Shown: positions 1-10,316, counted from the first letter of the stretch. The stretch is 64,000 nucleotides of DNA from Allocoleopsis franciscana PCC 7113 (GCF_000317515.1 NC_019738.1:4180001-4244000); one strand, 5' to 3'. Notes: a model not told the origin generated them from the letters alone. Made by a program: numbers and translations.

Positions 1-494
1 AAGTCGAGTTCAACTCGATGCGATTTGGGCAAAACGTAGAATCTGCCTGCTTCTTCGTGGATGTCTTCTAAGGCGAACCATCCAGCTAGCAGATGACCGC
101 TCGGCATAGAGTCTAAATAATACCAGTCCTGATGAGCCGGTGTAGCGGCGTTCAGATCGAACAACATGGACTGCATCAAGTTATGCTCTTGACTATTGGT
201 GAGTTGAGTCAGTGCATCTCTAACTTGTGGGGAGCAAAAAATTTGTTTAATGGTTTCATCAAACTCTGGATGGTTTGGGTAATCGTGAACATTCAAAAAA
301 GATTCTTCGCAATATCCGAACTCATTGACTTGGTTTCTTTCCCAGCGATTGCTGGATTGTCTAAAAAAATAGCTGTTCGAGTTCAGAACTTGTGATTTAT
401 ATATGTCTAAAAGCTGATCAATAAGACTTTCTGGAATAAGCTTTTGAAAGATGTAATATCCATTTTCATCATAATACTCTTTCGGCTGGCTCAT
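1..494 (-). CDS. Phytanoyl-CoA dioxygenase (PhyH) family protein, C-terminus off the left edge
   Basis: The reverse strand is open from an ATG at 494 to the window edge (164 codons), so the C-terminal part is missing. The protein has the PhyH-type Fe(II)/2-oxoglutarate oxygenase HxD pair at H121-Q-D123 (TPAHQDWYYLDS), followed by AGWFALEDIHEEAGRFYV and PKSH, the usual PhyH strand order. A distal iron-ligating His would lie beyond the edge. A purine-rich stretch (AGGGTGACC) precedes the ATG. It is the last visible gene of a leftward polysaccharide cluster, so it may hydroxylate a sugar- or lipid-linked substrate; the substrate is unknown. Confidence 0.8.
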   Translation of the reverse strand, partial: MSQPKEYYDENGYYIFQKLIPESLIDQLLDIYKSQVLNSNSYFFRQSSNRWERNQVNEFGYCEESFLNVHDYPNHPEFDETIKQIFCSPQVRDALTQLTNSQEHNLMQSMLFDLNAATPAHQDWYYLDSMPSGHLLAGWFALEDIHEEAGRFYVLPKSHRVELD

Positions 495-643
495 AAGGTC
501 ACCCTGGAGATTTTTTAATGATTGATCAACAAACTGATAGCTTTGAGCATTTAAGCATTATCCTGCTGTTATCACGTCTATCTTAAGGAAGAATAAATAT
601 TAATTTCAGTTTTAGCTTATTTTTCTCTAACCTGATAGTGAAT

Positions 644-1555
644 TTAGAGCTTGAATATCTTCTTTATTTTATTTTGAGCTTTCTTGAAGATGTTTGGATC
701 GTAATCAAATAACGTTCTTTGGGTAAATCTATCAGCCTCTAAGTCTCGAAAGATAAAGGGTGGATGTTTTAAAGGAAAATCCATTGCTTCTATTGCCATT
801 TTAATATATGGATCTTTTTCATCATGGATGTGGGTTGCTTCTGCACCATACCCAATATTAGTTACCAAATTTCTATCAGAAATAATACATAATCCATTTT
901 GAAGCCAACAGGAAAACATCCATTTAAAATCCCATCCTGTTAAACGTCCATCATATAACATCTGAGCCGTTCTTTCCCAAACTTTTACAGCATAAGGGTC
1001 TTCTAATATATCTTTCATAAATTTTTTGTCTCGCACTTCAGGCCAGAGTTTAAGGTCAACATCGAAGTACTGCCATGAACGTCTCCAAGTTGCCCATCCC
1101 CAGCAAAGGGTAAAACGAGAAAAATAGTAATTGTAATCTGTTCTTTTGCGTCCAAATAGGACATTTTGTCCCGATATATTCATGACCCTTGGATCGTGGC
1201 GATAACGGTCTAGCAATTCTTCACAATAGGTAAAAAAGGTAGGATGAGGGATGCAATCATCTTCTAGGATAATGGCTTCTTCAACGGTGTCAAACACCCA
1301 ATTTAACCCATCTATAATCCGGGGATCGCAACCTAAATTAGTATCAGAGTAATTTTTGAGAACTTGGCATTCCCAGTCTACCCGATCAATAATTGCACGA
1401 GCTGAAGCGCACTTTTCTTTATCCTCAGGTCGGTTAGGACGAGGGCCATCGGCAATAACTAAAAGTTGGGAAGGTTGAGCTTTGCGAATGACCTCAAATA
1501 CTTTTTCTGTATGATGGGGACGATTGAAAATAATCAAGACAACTGGGGTTTTCAT
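644..1555 (-). CDS. GT-A fold glycosyltransferase of the polysaccharide cluster
   Basis: 303 residues. The N-terminus VVLIIFNRPHHTEKVFEVI and the later LLVIADGP form a nucleotide-sugar-binding GT-A fold. EEAIILEDDCIPHPTFF carries the acidic DxD-like metal site, and WGWATWRRSW is typical of the family often annotated as HlpA-like or sugar transferase. It is cytoplasmic and soluble, with no transmembrane segment. It lies between the GT61-type gene and the PhyH gene on the same strand and probably adds one sugar to the repeat unit handled by the flippase and ligase upstream. Donor and acceptor cannot be read from sequence. Confidence 0.8.
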   Translation of the reverse strand: MKTPVVLIIFNRPHHTEKVFEVIRKAQPSQLLVIADGPRPNRPEDKEKCASARAIIDRVDWECQVLKNYSDTNLGCDPRIIDGLNWVFDTVEEAIILEDDCIPHPTFFTYCEELLDRYRHDPRVMNISGQNVLFGRKRTDYNYYFSRFTLCWGWATWRRSWQYFDVDLKLWPEVRDKKFMKDILEDPYAVKVWERTAQMLYDGRLTGWDFKWMFSCWLQNGLCIISDRNLVTNIGYGAEATHIHDEKDPYIKMAIEAMDFPLKHPPFIFRDLEADRFTQRTLFDYDPNIFKKAQNKIKKIFKL

Positions 1556-1689
1556 CTACGAATAAGGCTTTATAGATTTTTATTAATTGGGACAATTAGC
1601 TTGGATATAAGAATAACAGTTGAGATTTTCAGTCAATATTTTTCTGAAGTTAAAACCCCCTACATATATATTAACTTTCTGCAATTCTT

Positions 1690-3051
1690 TTAAGCTATAC
1701 CCGCCAATTTTAGGATTTTTAACAACGAATCTAATTTTACCAAGATATTGTCTCCAGCCAAGTGTGGGTCAATCCCTTCTGGTGGTTTTCGTCCTTCCCC
1801 AATCAAGTAGTAATAATCTAGATTGATTTGGTTTAGCATGGCCCAATAACCAACATTGACATAATTGGGGGAAAAAATCTCGATTAACTTCGTTCCTGGC
1901 TGGCAGAATACCATATTTGTAATGCCTGAACCATGAGGCGCGATTACAACCTTGACCGAAGAAAAAAGTGCCGCTTTTTCAGTGATCGTCATTGACTCTA
2001 GGGCTATGCTTTTGAATCCCCATTGTGCTAAAAAAGCTGTAACTTCAGCTTCGTTAATAACTTTACGATATTGAGCATCAGAACGACTGATATAAAGCCG
2101 CTCTACATCTTTATAGCGTTGGGTATTAGAAGCAGAATTGGGTAAAAACTCTCTCCTTAAGAAATCACAAACCCAACGCGGAGGGTTTCCTGATAAGGCT
2201 GGCAATGAAGGAACCAATAAGCGCTCGGCTTTTATATGTGGATACTTACAACTTTCAATGATTTTATGATCTGGAATTCCTAAAGTTTTTAAGGTTTCTT
2301 GTTGAAAGGGGTAATTGTAACTATTCACAATAAATTTATCTATAGTCTTGAAAGAAATTCCTCCTTGACGCAATAGTTCAATTCTGGGCAATAAATCGGT
2401 TAACCAGTGAAAATAAATATGAGCTTTGGCTGAAGTGAGGACAGCGGCTGTTCCTTCAATATGATGTACAGGGGGTAACTTCCACTCCCCGAAAATAGAG
2501 TGATTTTTGGGTAATCGTTTAAAGTCTAGAGATACGTCGGACAAAATCCGATCATCTCCTGTAATAACAGCACTGTAATCCACGTTTCTTCCCTTGTTAA
2601 CCCAGACTCGTCCTCTGGGTACGACAACAACGAATGAAGCCGGTAGCGCTCGCCGATATTCAATTTTAAACTTCCAATGGATAGTTTCATCCAGCGTTTT
2701 TGGAATTGAGCGATTGATTAACTGAATGGGATAAATTTCTATATAACTACATTGAAGATAATTTGGAGCGGTTTGGTTAGCAATGATCCACTTTTTCGTT
2801 GATTCGTAAAAACCTTTAGGTGGACCAATAATTTCGGAGCTAAAAAGTATTTTTTGAATCGGTTTAATTAAAAGATTTTTAGAGCAGCGAATGACTTCGT
2901 TCCCTAAAATCCAGTAAGGTCTAATAAAAGCTTTTAATTTTTTCTCAAGTAAGCTCTCTAATAAGCTCAACAGCCTAGAACAAACACTAGGAAGAGAACC
3001 TACTATATATTGAATAGCTAAAATAATTGGCGCAATAAATCTATTTAGCAA
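1690..3051 (-). CDS. Glycosyltransferase family 61 (DUF563) protein
   Basis: 453 residues with the GT61/DUF563 signature in the C-terminal half: RLYISRSDAQYRKVINE, then VVIAPHGSGITNMVFCQPGT followed by KLIEIFSPNYVN. The N-terminal 150 residues are variable, and an early hydrophobic stretch could associate with the membrane. GT61 enzymes transfer xylose or GlcNAc-like sugars in eukaryotes; bacterial members are found in capsule and EPS clusters, as here. The gene is followed on the same strand by another glycosyltransferase 134 bp away and preceded by the flippase. Confidence 0.85.
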   Translation of the reverse strand: MLNRFIAPIILAIQYIVGSLPSVCSRLLSLLESLLEKKLKAFIRPYWILGNEVIRCSKNLLIKPIQKILFSSEIIGPPKGFYESTKKWIIANQTAPNYLQCSYIEIYPIQLINRSIPKTLDETIHWKFKIEYRRALPASFVVVVPRGRVWVNKGRNVDYSAVITGDDRILSDVSLDFKRLPKNHSIFGEWKLPPVHHIEGTAAVLTSAKAHIYFHWLTDLLPRIELLRQGGISFKTIDKFIVNSYNYPFQQETLKTLGIPDHKIIESCKYPHIKAERLLVPSLPALSGNPPRWVCDFLRREFLPNSASNTQRYKDVERLYISRSDAQYRKVINEAEVTAFLAQWGFKSIALESMTITEKAALFSSVKVVIAPHGSGITNMVFCQPGTKLIEIFSPNYVNVGYWAMLNQINLDYYYLIGEGRKPPEGIDPHLAGDNILVKLDSLLKILKLAGIA

Positions 3052-3104
3052 TTGTGCCCAAATTCACCACCCTGTAAAAAGAGGTTTGGATTGAGTCTCA
3101 CTGA

Positions 3105-4436
3105 TTACATCCCAAACAGCCCAAGCAGTAGAATAGCTTTGGTTTGGTGAAGAAATATCTTGCGAGTTGGGGGATAAAATGCACCAACAGCGTAAGCCGA
3201 AACGAGTTGGCTAATGACGGTTGCGATCGCGGCTCCTAATCCTCCGTAATAGGGGATGAAAAAATAGTTTAGCACGATATTCACAACAGCACCGGCGGCG
3301 GCTGTTGCAGCGGAAAACTTCATTAACCCCTCTGTGGTGATCCAGGTTTCTCTAGCCACCCCTAAAGACACAAACAAGCCAGCCCAAATATGTATGTTTA
3401 AAATTGCCCCTGCCTCTACATAATTGTTGCCATAAAGCAGCGTAACAATTTGGGTCGATAAAAACGTAACCGGAATTGCAACGACATAAGCTAAGGCTGA
3501 CACCATCGTAAAAAGTTGTTGTAGCCGCTTGTAATAAACCGCCTCACTGATTTCTTTGGATTGTACAATAATGGGAAACACTGAGTTCACGATCGCACCG
3601 GGAACGAAGTACCATAACTCTGATATTTTGACAGCTGCCGAATAAATACCAACGGATTCATCCCCTACCATCTGACCCAGCATGACTTGGTCAATCCGCA
3701 TATAAATCATAATCACGATTCCGGAGAGAATAAGGGGCCAGCTATCTTTGAGTAATGATTTAGCATACCTAAAACTAACGTGCCATGCCTTAATCAGATT
3801 CCCCGTTAATCGATAAGCAATGAGCATCCCGATGGCGCTCAAAATATACTCTACAACTATCGCGGTAGCAAAGGCGACGAGTGGCGCTTTCATCTGAATT
3901 AATACAATTTTGACCGCATTAATGAGTACATAAGCGGCATTTCTCGCCCAAACTGAATATTTTGACTGAACTTGTGATTGAAACCAGTAATCAATAATGT
4001 CAAATGATTGAACAATAGCTCCAGTTGCAACAATGCTTACCAACCAAAGAGTTTCTTGATAGTTAGGGCTACCACTAGAGGTCGAGAAAAAAACGACTCC
4101 AAAGGTAACAAAAAACGTTACGATGCTGGCAATAAATTTGAGGATAAAAGCTGTGCCAAGAGTCTCATTTTTATGAGATATATCGCGTGCTAGGTTACGA
4201 ATGACAATATTGTCTAACCCTAATTTGGCAAACGGAACAAATAGCCCAACGATGGCGATGGCGTAATTGAAGCGACCAAATCTCTCTGGGCCAAGATAAC
4301 GAGCGAGCCAAAGTCCAACCAGCAGACCCAGAAGCATCTGCACAATCTTTTCTGTAAATAGCCAAGCCGTATTCCCAATAATCTTACGCAGATTAGGGGT
4401 GAGCTTTTGCCTAACAGCAGAGAGCTTGTTTAGCAT
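3105..4436 (-). CDS. Oligosaccharide flippase (Wzx/RfbX-like, MATE superfamily)
   Basis: About 443 residues, almost entirely hydrophobic helices (12 or more predicted), starting with a short basic N-terminus and NTAWLFTEKIVQMLLGLLVG. RYLGPERFGRFNYAIAIVGL is the classic start of polysaccharide export flippases. Internal repeats of helix pairs and the late VVNIVLNYFFIPYYGGLGAA segment also fit. It would flip undecaprenyl-linked oligosaccharide across the inner membrane. ATG at 4436 is preferred over an in-frame TTG one codon upstream. It lies between the ligase gene and the GT61 gene, as expected for a Wzx/Wzy locus. Confidence 0.9.
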   Translation of the reverse strand: MLNKLSAVRQKLTPNLRKIIGNTAWLFTEKIVQMLLGLLVGLWLARYLGPERFGRFNYAIAIVGLFVPFAKLGLDNIVIRNLARDISHKNETLGTAFILKFIASIVTFFVTFGVVFFSTSSGSPNYQETLWLVSIVATGAIVQSFDIIDYWFQSQVQSKYSVWARNAAYVLINAVKIVLIQMKAPLVAFATAIVVEYILSAIGMLIAYRLTGNLIKAWHVSFRYAKSLLKDSWPLILSGIVIMIYMRIDQVMLGQMVGDESVGIYSAAVKISELWYFVPGAIVNSVFPIIVQSKEISEAVYYKRLQQLFTMVSALAYVVAIPVTFLSTQIVTLLYGNNYVEAGAILNIHIWAGLFVSLGVARETWITTEGLMKFSAATAAAGAVVNIVLNYFFIPYYGGLGAAIATVISQLVSAYAVGAFYPPTRKIFLHQTKAILLLGLFGM

Positions 4437-4538
4437 CAAACGTTTCCAATCCTGATTAAATAGTATTTAAAAACTGAATATTCTAGGGATTAACGAAATC
4501 GGTAAAAATCCTTTGCCGTCGATTTCTATAAACTTTAT

Positions 4539-5936
4539 TCAGCTCGTTAACGGTAAGATCTCAGGGTACACAGTTCGCTTAGTTGCACTATCCCCTTTTC
4601 CTGAAGTATCCAAGGTTAATCGAACAGTCGTTACCACATACCAAAACCAAATGCTGGTAATTCCTACCAAACCTGTTTCGGTCAAATTTGTCATCAAAGT
4701 ATACGTTAACAGTAAAAGCGGCAAGCCCGCTTCTGGTAAACGAGCTTTACCTAAATAAACAACTGATTTGGCTATATTATTAAAAAATGAGCAAACAAAC
4801 AGAGCCACGCCTAACCAACCCAACTCAAGCCCAAGATCTAAAAATCCATTGTGAGAATGCGCTGGTTGAAACTGTGTTTTTGCCACAATAATATCACCCC
4901 CTGGGTCTCCAGCTCCTCGCCACGGCTGCCAGAAACCCGATAATCCGTAGCCTAAAATAGGACGTTGGTTGATTTTATCTACGATAATCGGCCAAAAATC
5001 GGTTCTTCCTGTTAATGTCATATCTTTATTCAGGGTATCTACGACAATAAATTTTAAATTTTCTGTAACAATAATGCTCACGCAAATACTGACTATCATA
5101 AACAGAATGACCGAAACAAAAGCCCATTGAACTTTTAGCCTTTTGACAAAACCAAAGTATCCCCACAAACTTAATAACACTACCGTTAAAACTTTGCTGG
5201 CTCCACTGTTTCCGTTAATCAATCCAATAAATGATATAACAACGAATGCAAGAGATCGGCGACGTTGCTTAGGAGCATAAAAAGCGTGCATTAACCACAA
5301 AACGGCTGTTTGAGCCATGAAAAAAGAGAATTGGTTTTTGTGGCCTAAAACTCCATGCCAATCGCTTTGATTCTCTTTAACCGCATAAAAAATACAAATG
5401 ATGGCTAGAATGATGTTGACCCACCGCCAAAATCGATAAATTTCTGTCCAAGAATACTGTTTGCCGAAATAAATAGCAAAAATTGTAACCTCTAATAAGA
5501 CTAAAACCGTTTTTAGCGTGAGGCTTATATCATTTGACCAAAATACAGATAGCGCCGCTAATAGCAAAAATAAACTGAAAAAAGGAGCTTTAACAAAAAT
5601 GTCGGCTAAGACCCTAATGTAATTTCTTAGCGTATAACGCAGCCGGGAAACTATAATACAAAAAATAATGCTATAGAATCCAATTTGAGCCGCTATAGTG
5701 GGGATTGTGGTTGTTATCAGCATCAAAGCTCTAGGATGTAATTTATCAAACGGGCTAAGTGTGGCTCCCGTTGACCCCGCTATACTGATCAGCAACATCC
5801 CAAAAAACAACATTTCTATAGCCTCGGTCAGTTTTTTATTTCTGCCTGTATAATTAAAAATTATCAAGAAATAAACGATGGCAATTCCTACGAGAAAAAA
5901 AAGAATTATGGGGCTGCTTAAAATAATTTCTTTCAT
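4539..5936 (-). CDS. O-antigen ligase / Wzy-type polymerase
   Basis: 465 residues with roughly 12 transmembrane helices. The diagnostic Wzy_C/WaaL segment is the long periplasmic loop with RPILGYGLSGFWQPW, then AHSHNGFLDLGLELGWLGVA, whose HSHN(G)xxxxxxxxxGxxG pattern holds the conserved His. Earlier DWHGVLGHKNQFSFFM also matches the family (GxxxHKN). It polymerises or ligates lipid-linked glycans on the periplasmic side. It is the first gene of the leftward run ligase, flippase, GT61, GT, PhyH, and is divergent from the acyltransferase at 6.3 kb. Confidence 0.9.
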   Translation of the reverse strand: MKEIILSSPIILFFLVGIAIVYFLIIFNYTGRNKKLTEAIEMLFFGMLLISIAGSTGATLSPFDKLHPRALMLITTTIPTIAAQIGFYSIIFCIIVSRLRYTLRNYIRVLADIFVKAPFFSLFLLLAALSVFWSNDISLTLKTVLVLLEVTIFAIYFGKQYSWTEIYRFWRWVNIILAIICIFYAVKENQSDWHGVLGHKNQFSFFMAQTAVLWLMHAFYAPKQRRRSLAFVVISFIGLINGNSGASKVLTVVLLSLWGYFGFVKRLKVQWAFVSVILFMIVSICVSIIVTENLKFIVVDTLNKDMTLTGRTDFWPIIVDKINQRPILGYGLSGFWQPWRGAGDPGGDIIVAKTQFQPAHSHNGFLDLGLELGWLGVALFVCSFFNNIAKSVVYLGKARLPEAGLPLLLLTYTLMTNLTETGLVGITSIWFWYVVTTVRLTLDTSGKGDSATKRTVYPEILPLTS

Positions 5937-6336
5937 AACTATTGTCTAATTTGCTTCACAGTTTAACTAAAACGTTACGATTTAAGATTGAGAAAAAAAG
6001 CATTGACTAGTTCATCAAGTAATTGGGTTCTTTCGGCGACTAGAAGACCATATACCCCGATTTTAGGCTTGAGGATAAAACCCTAGGAAACTGGACAAGA
6101 TTGCCCAAGAAATGCCTCTTATCTGTTCAATAGGGGGGCATTCAGGTGAGTCAATTCTCATGTCCTCATTGGTAACAGAAGCAGCAGTATCCTTCGACAT
6201 TGAGCCATAAGTTCCTCTCGCGCTATACCGGACTTACTCAGCATGATATACTCTGTTCCCGGAAAACAGCTTGTTTATCCTTATATCCAACTCAGTTAGT
6301 GTCCACAATCTGATGAACCCTATGGGTGCAGAGAAA
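5937..6336. other. Divergent intergenic region between polysaccharide operon and acyltransferase
   Basis: About 400 bp between the divergent ligase and acyltransferase genes. It should hold both promoters. I see no RNA gene or clear operator. In-frame extension of the acyltransferase reaches a TTG at 6271, so its left limit depends on the chosen start. Confidence 0.5.
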
Positions 6337-7458
6337 ATGAGTCGTACAAATCAAACAATACAGACTAGATTACCAGAATTTGATTTACTTAGAAGTCTAG
6401 CGATAATAGGAGTCGTCATTATTCATATTACAGCCCCCCTGGACTTATATGCCCATCAGGGGGTTTTTGTGTATTATCTATTTGTCAGCATTCATTTAGC
6501 TCAACGATTTTGTGTTCCAGTATTTCTAATAATTAGCGGTTTTTTCTTAACCTATAAGATTGAAAATCAACAAAATCCAACTTTAATTTTAAAAAAGAGA
6601 CTCCTCCGAATCATTCCTCCTTATCTTTTTTGGTCTTCATTTTTTTATTTTTTAGATGTTGTTTTGGGTGAAAGAAATTTCAATCTATTTTTATTACTAA
6701 AAGATTTATTGACAGGCTCTGTTGTAGGTTCCTATTACTTTGTGGTTTTGATTATCCAATTTTATGTTTTGTGGTGGCTTCTATCCAAGTTAAAAGTTTG
6801 GAATTACACCAAATTGTTGATGATTTCCCTGGGTATTCAGATTATAATAACAAGTTATTTATATTATTATCTATTCCAAGTTCACTACTTCCCTGTAATT
6901 GATTTAATGTATCGATTCATAGCGGCTTGGTCTTTTTATTTTGTCTTGGGTTTATGTTTAGGCAATAATTATGAAAAAATTAAAAGGATTATTCAAAAGC
7001 TAAAATTTCCTTTAGTTTTAATGAATTTAGTTTTTCTCGTGCTAAGCATCATTGAATTTTACATCATTGATGGTTTAAATCTAGTGAATACCATTAATCC
7101 TCAAACAGAGATAACAGGTGCAAAGCTTGAAACGGCTATTTCCTATTGGCGGATATCTTCGCAACTTTATTCTGTCGCTTTTTTTCTTCTGATTATATCC
7201 TTCCATAGCACGAATTTTTTGCCATCTGGAGTCACTCAGATTGTAAAAAAAATCTCTGAATATTCTTTCGCTATTTATCTCATTCATCAACCTATTCTTT
7301 GGAAATTATTTTTTAGAGTATTTAACTTATTAGGAACGGGAAGCTTAGCTTCTTTTTTGGTTATTTTAGTACTCGATTTGGGGATATGTTACGGCTTGAT
7401 TTATTTAGGTTGTAAATTTTTGCCCAAAAAGTACAGCCGATATGTATTTGGGTTGTAA
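6337..7458 (+). CDS. Acyltransferase family 3 (OafA/YrhL-like) membrane protein
   Basis: About 373 residues with ten transmembrane segments. The N-terminal LPEFDLLRSLAIIGVVIIHI contains the family's RxLAxxxVVxxH catalytic-type motif (His in helix 1), and FCVPVFLIISGFFL follows, also family-typical. SFAIYLIHQPILW near the C-terminus is the conserved final motif. Such proteins transfer acyl groups, often acetyl, to periplasmic glycans, which fits a gene beside a Wzx/Wzy cluster. Start ATG 6337 gives the conserved N-terminus. ATGs at 6313 and 6322 and a TTG at 6271 are in frame, and none has a strong ribosome-binding site. Confidence 0.85.
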   Translation: MSRTNQTIQTRLPEFDLLRSLAIIGVVIIHITAPLDLYAHQGVFVYYLFVSIHLAQRFCVPVFLIISGFFLTYKIENQQNPTLILKKRLLRIIPPYLFWSSFFYFLDVVLGERNFNLFLLLKDLLTGSVVGSYYFVVLIIQFYVLWWLLSKLKVWNYTKLLMISLGIQIIITSYLYYYLFQVHYFPVIDLMYRFIAAWSFYFVLGLCLGNNYEKIKRIIQKLKFPLVLMNLVFLVLSIIEFYIIDGLNLVNTINPQTEITGAKLETAISYWRISSQLYSVAFFLLIISFHSTNFLPSGVTQIVKKISEYSFAIYLIHQPILWKLFFRVFNLLGTGSLASFLVILVLDLGICYGLIYLGCKFLPKKYSRYVFGL

Positions 7459-7562
7459 CCCCATACATTGAAAAATTCCTGAAATTGAACCAAAGGGTTG
7501 TATTAAGGATAAAGCGATACGATGCTGGAAGCGCGTTTCTGAGGGAAGGGAAAGTCAGCGAT

Positions 7563-8402
7563 ATGAACTGGGTATTTTCAGGCCCTTTAAGGGTGGAAAC
7601 AGTGGAAATTGCGATCGCCGATTTACCGGCGTCATTGAAAGGCACAAAACTCGTACAGCTTTCGGATTTACACTACGATGGCGTGCGGCTATCGGAAAAC
7701 TTACTGGCTCAAGCCATTGAAGCCTGTAACCAAGCTGAAGCCGATTTAATCTTGTTAACCGGCGACTACGTAACGGATGACCCGAACCCAATCGACCAAC
7801 TGGTGCAGCGGCTAAAGCACCTACAAAGTCGCGCAGGTATCTATGCCGTACTCGGTAACCATGACCTTCACCATCGTCGTTCAAAAGTCCAAGTGACAAA
7901 CGCACTCACGAGTATTGGAGTGCGAGTGTTGTGGAATGAGGTCGCCTATCCTTTAGGGTCAGAATTACCCTTTGTGGGATTTGCCGATCTCTGGTCGCGT
8001 GAGTTCAATCCCGCACCCATCATGAATGAGCTTGACCCCAAGACGCCCCGCATCGTTTTGTCTCATAATCCTGACACGGCTGAGTTATTGCAGCAATGGC
8101 GAGTGGATTTGCAGTTGTCGGGTCATACTCATGGGGGTCAGGTTGTGATTCCAGGATTTGGCCCTGGCCCCATCTTGCTGAACAAGCTCCAGCCCCATAT
8201 TCCCAAACCGATGCAGCGCTGGATTCCGTTCATGAGAGCCTGTACCAGGGTCGTCAAGCATTGGGAATGGGCTGAAGGACTGCATCAAGTTGGGAACAAT
8301 CAGCTCTATATCAATCGGGGTTTGGGCAGTTACGCGCCAGGACGCCTATTTTGTCCGCCAGAGGTGACAGTCATTACTCTGGTGAGAGAGGTGAGGAACT
8401 GA
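7563..8402 (+). CDS. Calcineurin-like metallophosphoesterase (YkuE-type)
   Basis: 280 residues with all metallophosphoesterase blocks in order: QLSDLHYDG (DxH), LLTGDYVTDD (GD), VLGNHDLHH (GNHD), LSHNPD and LSGHTHGGQ (GHTH). These bind a dinuclear metal centre. The order and length match the YkuE/LpxG-like group acting on membrane-linked phosphates, although no signal anchor is evident from this start. ATG 7563 is preferred because GGAAGGGAAAG lies just upstream; an in-frame TTG at 7485 exists. It is transcribed in the same direction as the acyltransferase. The substrate is unknown. Confidence 0.9.
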   Translation: MNWVFSGPLRVETVEIAIADLPASLKGTKLVQLSDLHYDGVRLSENLLAQAIEACNQAEADLILLTGDYVTDDPNPIDQLVQRLKHLQSRAGIYAVLGNHDLHHRRSKVQVTNALTSIGVRVLWNEVAYPLGSELPFVGFADLWSREFNPAPIMNELDPKTPRIVLSHNPDTAELLQQWRVDLQLSGHTHGGQVVIPGFGPGPILLNKLQPHIPKPMQRWIPFMRACTRVVKHWEWAEGLHQVGNNQLYINRGLGSYAPGRLFCPPEVTVITLVREVRN

Positions 8403-8690
8403 CGCCTCATCCTCCCCAATCAATAACCACAGGGGCAATTCCCCTCCAAAGTAGTGCTTGGACACTAGCAAATCCCACAAGGCTTTAGCTATCGCAAAAC
8501 TCTGAGTTTCGTTATAGTACTTCTGAGCGTGATGCTAACGCGCTCAAGTCATCCGTCAGATGATTACGCCATCTGCGTGCAGCAGCGCAAGGTGCTATCG
8601 TAAGCCAACCTTTTTCACTCCCTGGGACATTGAAAATTCCCTTTCCTGAGTGCAAGATGTGGCTTTGGCTATCAAACTCAGGTTTCATCC

Positions 8691-10316
8691 ATGAGAAGTA
8701 AATTGCTCCAGAACTGGGTGCTCCCTCCAAGTTGGTTACGGTTTTTAATCATCATCATCTTAGTCTTGGGTCTATTTTTTCGGTTTGTTAATCTTGACCG
8801 AAAAATCTACTGGATGGATGAAACGTATACCTCACTACGAATTTCTGGATACACAGAAGCAGAAGTCGCACAGCAACTTCTAGAAAGTCAAATCTTGAGC
8901 CTTCAAAACTTACACCAATATCAACGTATTAACTCAGAAAAAAGCATCGTTGATACTGTTAAAGGCTTAGCCACCGAAGAACCCCAACTAGCCCCCCTCT
9001 ATTTCATATTGGTGCGTTTTTGGGCGCAAATGTTTGGCGATTCAGTCGCGGCAATCCGAAGTTTTTCTGCCTTCCTGAGTGTGCTGGCTTTACCTTGCAT
9101 CTATTGGCTGTGTTTAGAATTATTTGAATCGTCGCTAGTCGGATGGTTAGCGTGTGCCTTGCTTGTCATTTCCCCCTTTCAATTGGTATACGCCCAAGAA
9201 GCACGACAATATAGTTTGTGGACTGTGGCGATTTTATTGTCTAGTGCTTCACTTTTACGAGCCATACGCATCAATACTTGGCGCAGTTGGGGACTTTACG
9301 CAGTAACAGTAGCAGTGGGTGTTTATTCTCACTTATTTTTCGTCTTAGTTGCCATTGCCCAGGCTATCTATGTCTTCTTTATTAATAACTACCGTTGGAA
9401 TAAAGCATTAAAAGGTTATTTACTCAGTTCGATCGTAGGAATCATCGCTTTTTCTCCTTGGATTGTCGTGATTCTAACCAACTACAAGCAAGCCTTAACC
9501 ATGACGGCGGCTCAAGACACCAAAACCTCCTTATTATATTTTCTGAAAAGTTGGTTAGGTAATCTCAGTCGTAATTTTATCGATACGGGCTTTTCTTCCG
9601 GTTCGCCTTTTGCAGTACCCTGGTACCATTTAGTATTACCCAGCCTGAGTATCTTAGTTATCACGGCCTTAGTTATCTATTCTCTTTACTTCCTAGCTCG
9701 TGATTCTCCCAAGAGAGCTTGGTTATTTATCTTCCTATTAATTGGCTTTACTTCATTAGTTATCATCATACCGGATTTGATTTTAGGCAGGCGTACCTCG
9801 GTTACAGGGAGATATATGATTCCTTCTTACCTAGGAATTCAGCTATCGGTTTCTTATTTGTTGGGATCGAAAATTAACCCCACTCTTCTCTCCAACAGAT
9901 TCCATCAATTCTGGAAGCTGATTCTGCTTGCACTACTCACGAGTGGTGTGATCTCCTGTGTGATTATTTCCCAATCCCAAACTTGGTGGAACAATCTCAC
10001 GGATACCCATAATCGACAACTCGCTCAAATCATCAACCAAACCAGTAATCCGTTGGTTATTCAAGAAATTGACTCTGCCCCACCTCGTTATAATGTTTTT
10101 AATCTAATTTCTTTAAGTTATCTGTTAAATCCAGAAGTAAAATTTAAGTTTATTCCTAAAAATACGACAACTAAAATTCCCCCAAAGTTTAGCAATATAT
10201 TTTTTATGGCTCCCTCTCATGTTTTGCAATCAGGAATTGAGATAGATTATCAAACTAAAATAGAGCCGATTGATGGAAACCCAGAAACCAGGTTATGGAA
10301 ATTAATAAAGCCGTAA
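8691..10316 (+). CDS. GT39/ArnT-like membrane glycosyltransferase, copy 1
   Basis: 541 residues and about 11-12 transmembrane helices. After the first helix comes FRFVNLDRKIYWMDETYTSL, with the acidic D-E pair of PMT/ArnT-type enzymes in the first periplasmic loop. EEPQLAPLYFILVRFWAQMF follows, the second conserved acidic/EPQxxPLYF loop, and QEARQYSLWT is typical of family PMT_2. These enzymes use polyprenyl-phosphate sugars on the periplasmic face. The C-terminal 150 residues form a soluble tail. The next gene is a clear paralogue starting 72 bp downstream. Confidence 0.87.
   Translation: MRSKLLQNWVLPPSWLRFLIIIILVLGLFFRFVNLDRKIYWMDETYTSLRISGYTEAEVAQQLLESQILSLQNLHQYQRINSEKSIVDTVKGLATEEPQLAPLYFILVRFWAQMFGDSVAAIRSFSAFLSVLALPCIYWLCLELFESSLVGWLACALLVISPFQLVYAQEARQYSLWTVAILLSSASLLRAIRINTWRSWGLYAVTVAVGVYSHLFFVLVAIAQAIYVFFINNYRWNKALKGYLLSSIVGIIAFSPWIVVILTNYKQALTMTAAQDTKTSLLYFLKSWLGNLSRNFIDTGFSSGSPFAVPWYHLVLPSLSILVITALVIYSLYFLARDSPKRAWLFIFLLIGFTSLVIIIPDLILGRRTSVTGRYMIPSYLGIQLSVSYLLGSKINPTLLSNRFHQFWKLILLALLTSGVISCVIISQSQTWWNNLTDTHNRQLAQIINQTSNPLVIQEIDSAPPRYNVFNLISLSYLLNPEVKFKFIPKNTTTKIPPKFSNIFFMAPSHVLQSGIEIDYQTKIEPIDGNPETRLWKLIKP

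Noticed and set aside
132-395. Plus-strand 87-residue frame
   Set aside because: Antisense to the PhyH-like gene, whose HxD motif and continuous frame are convincing.
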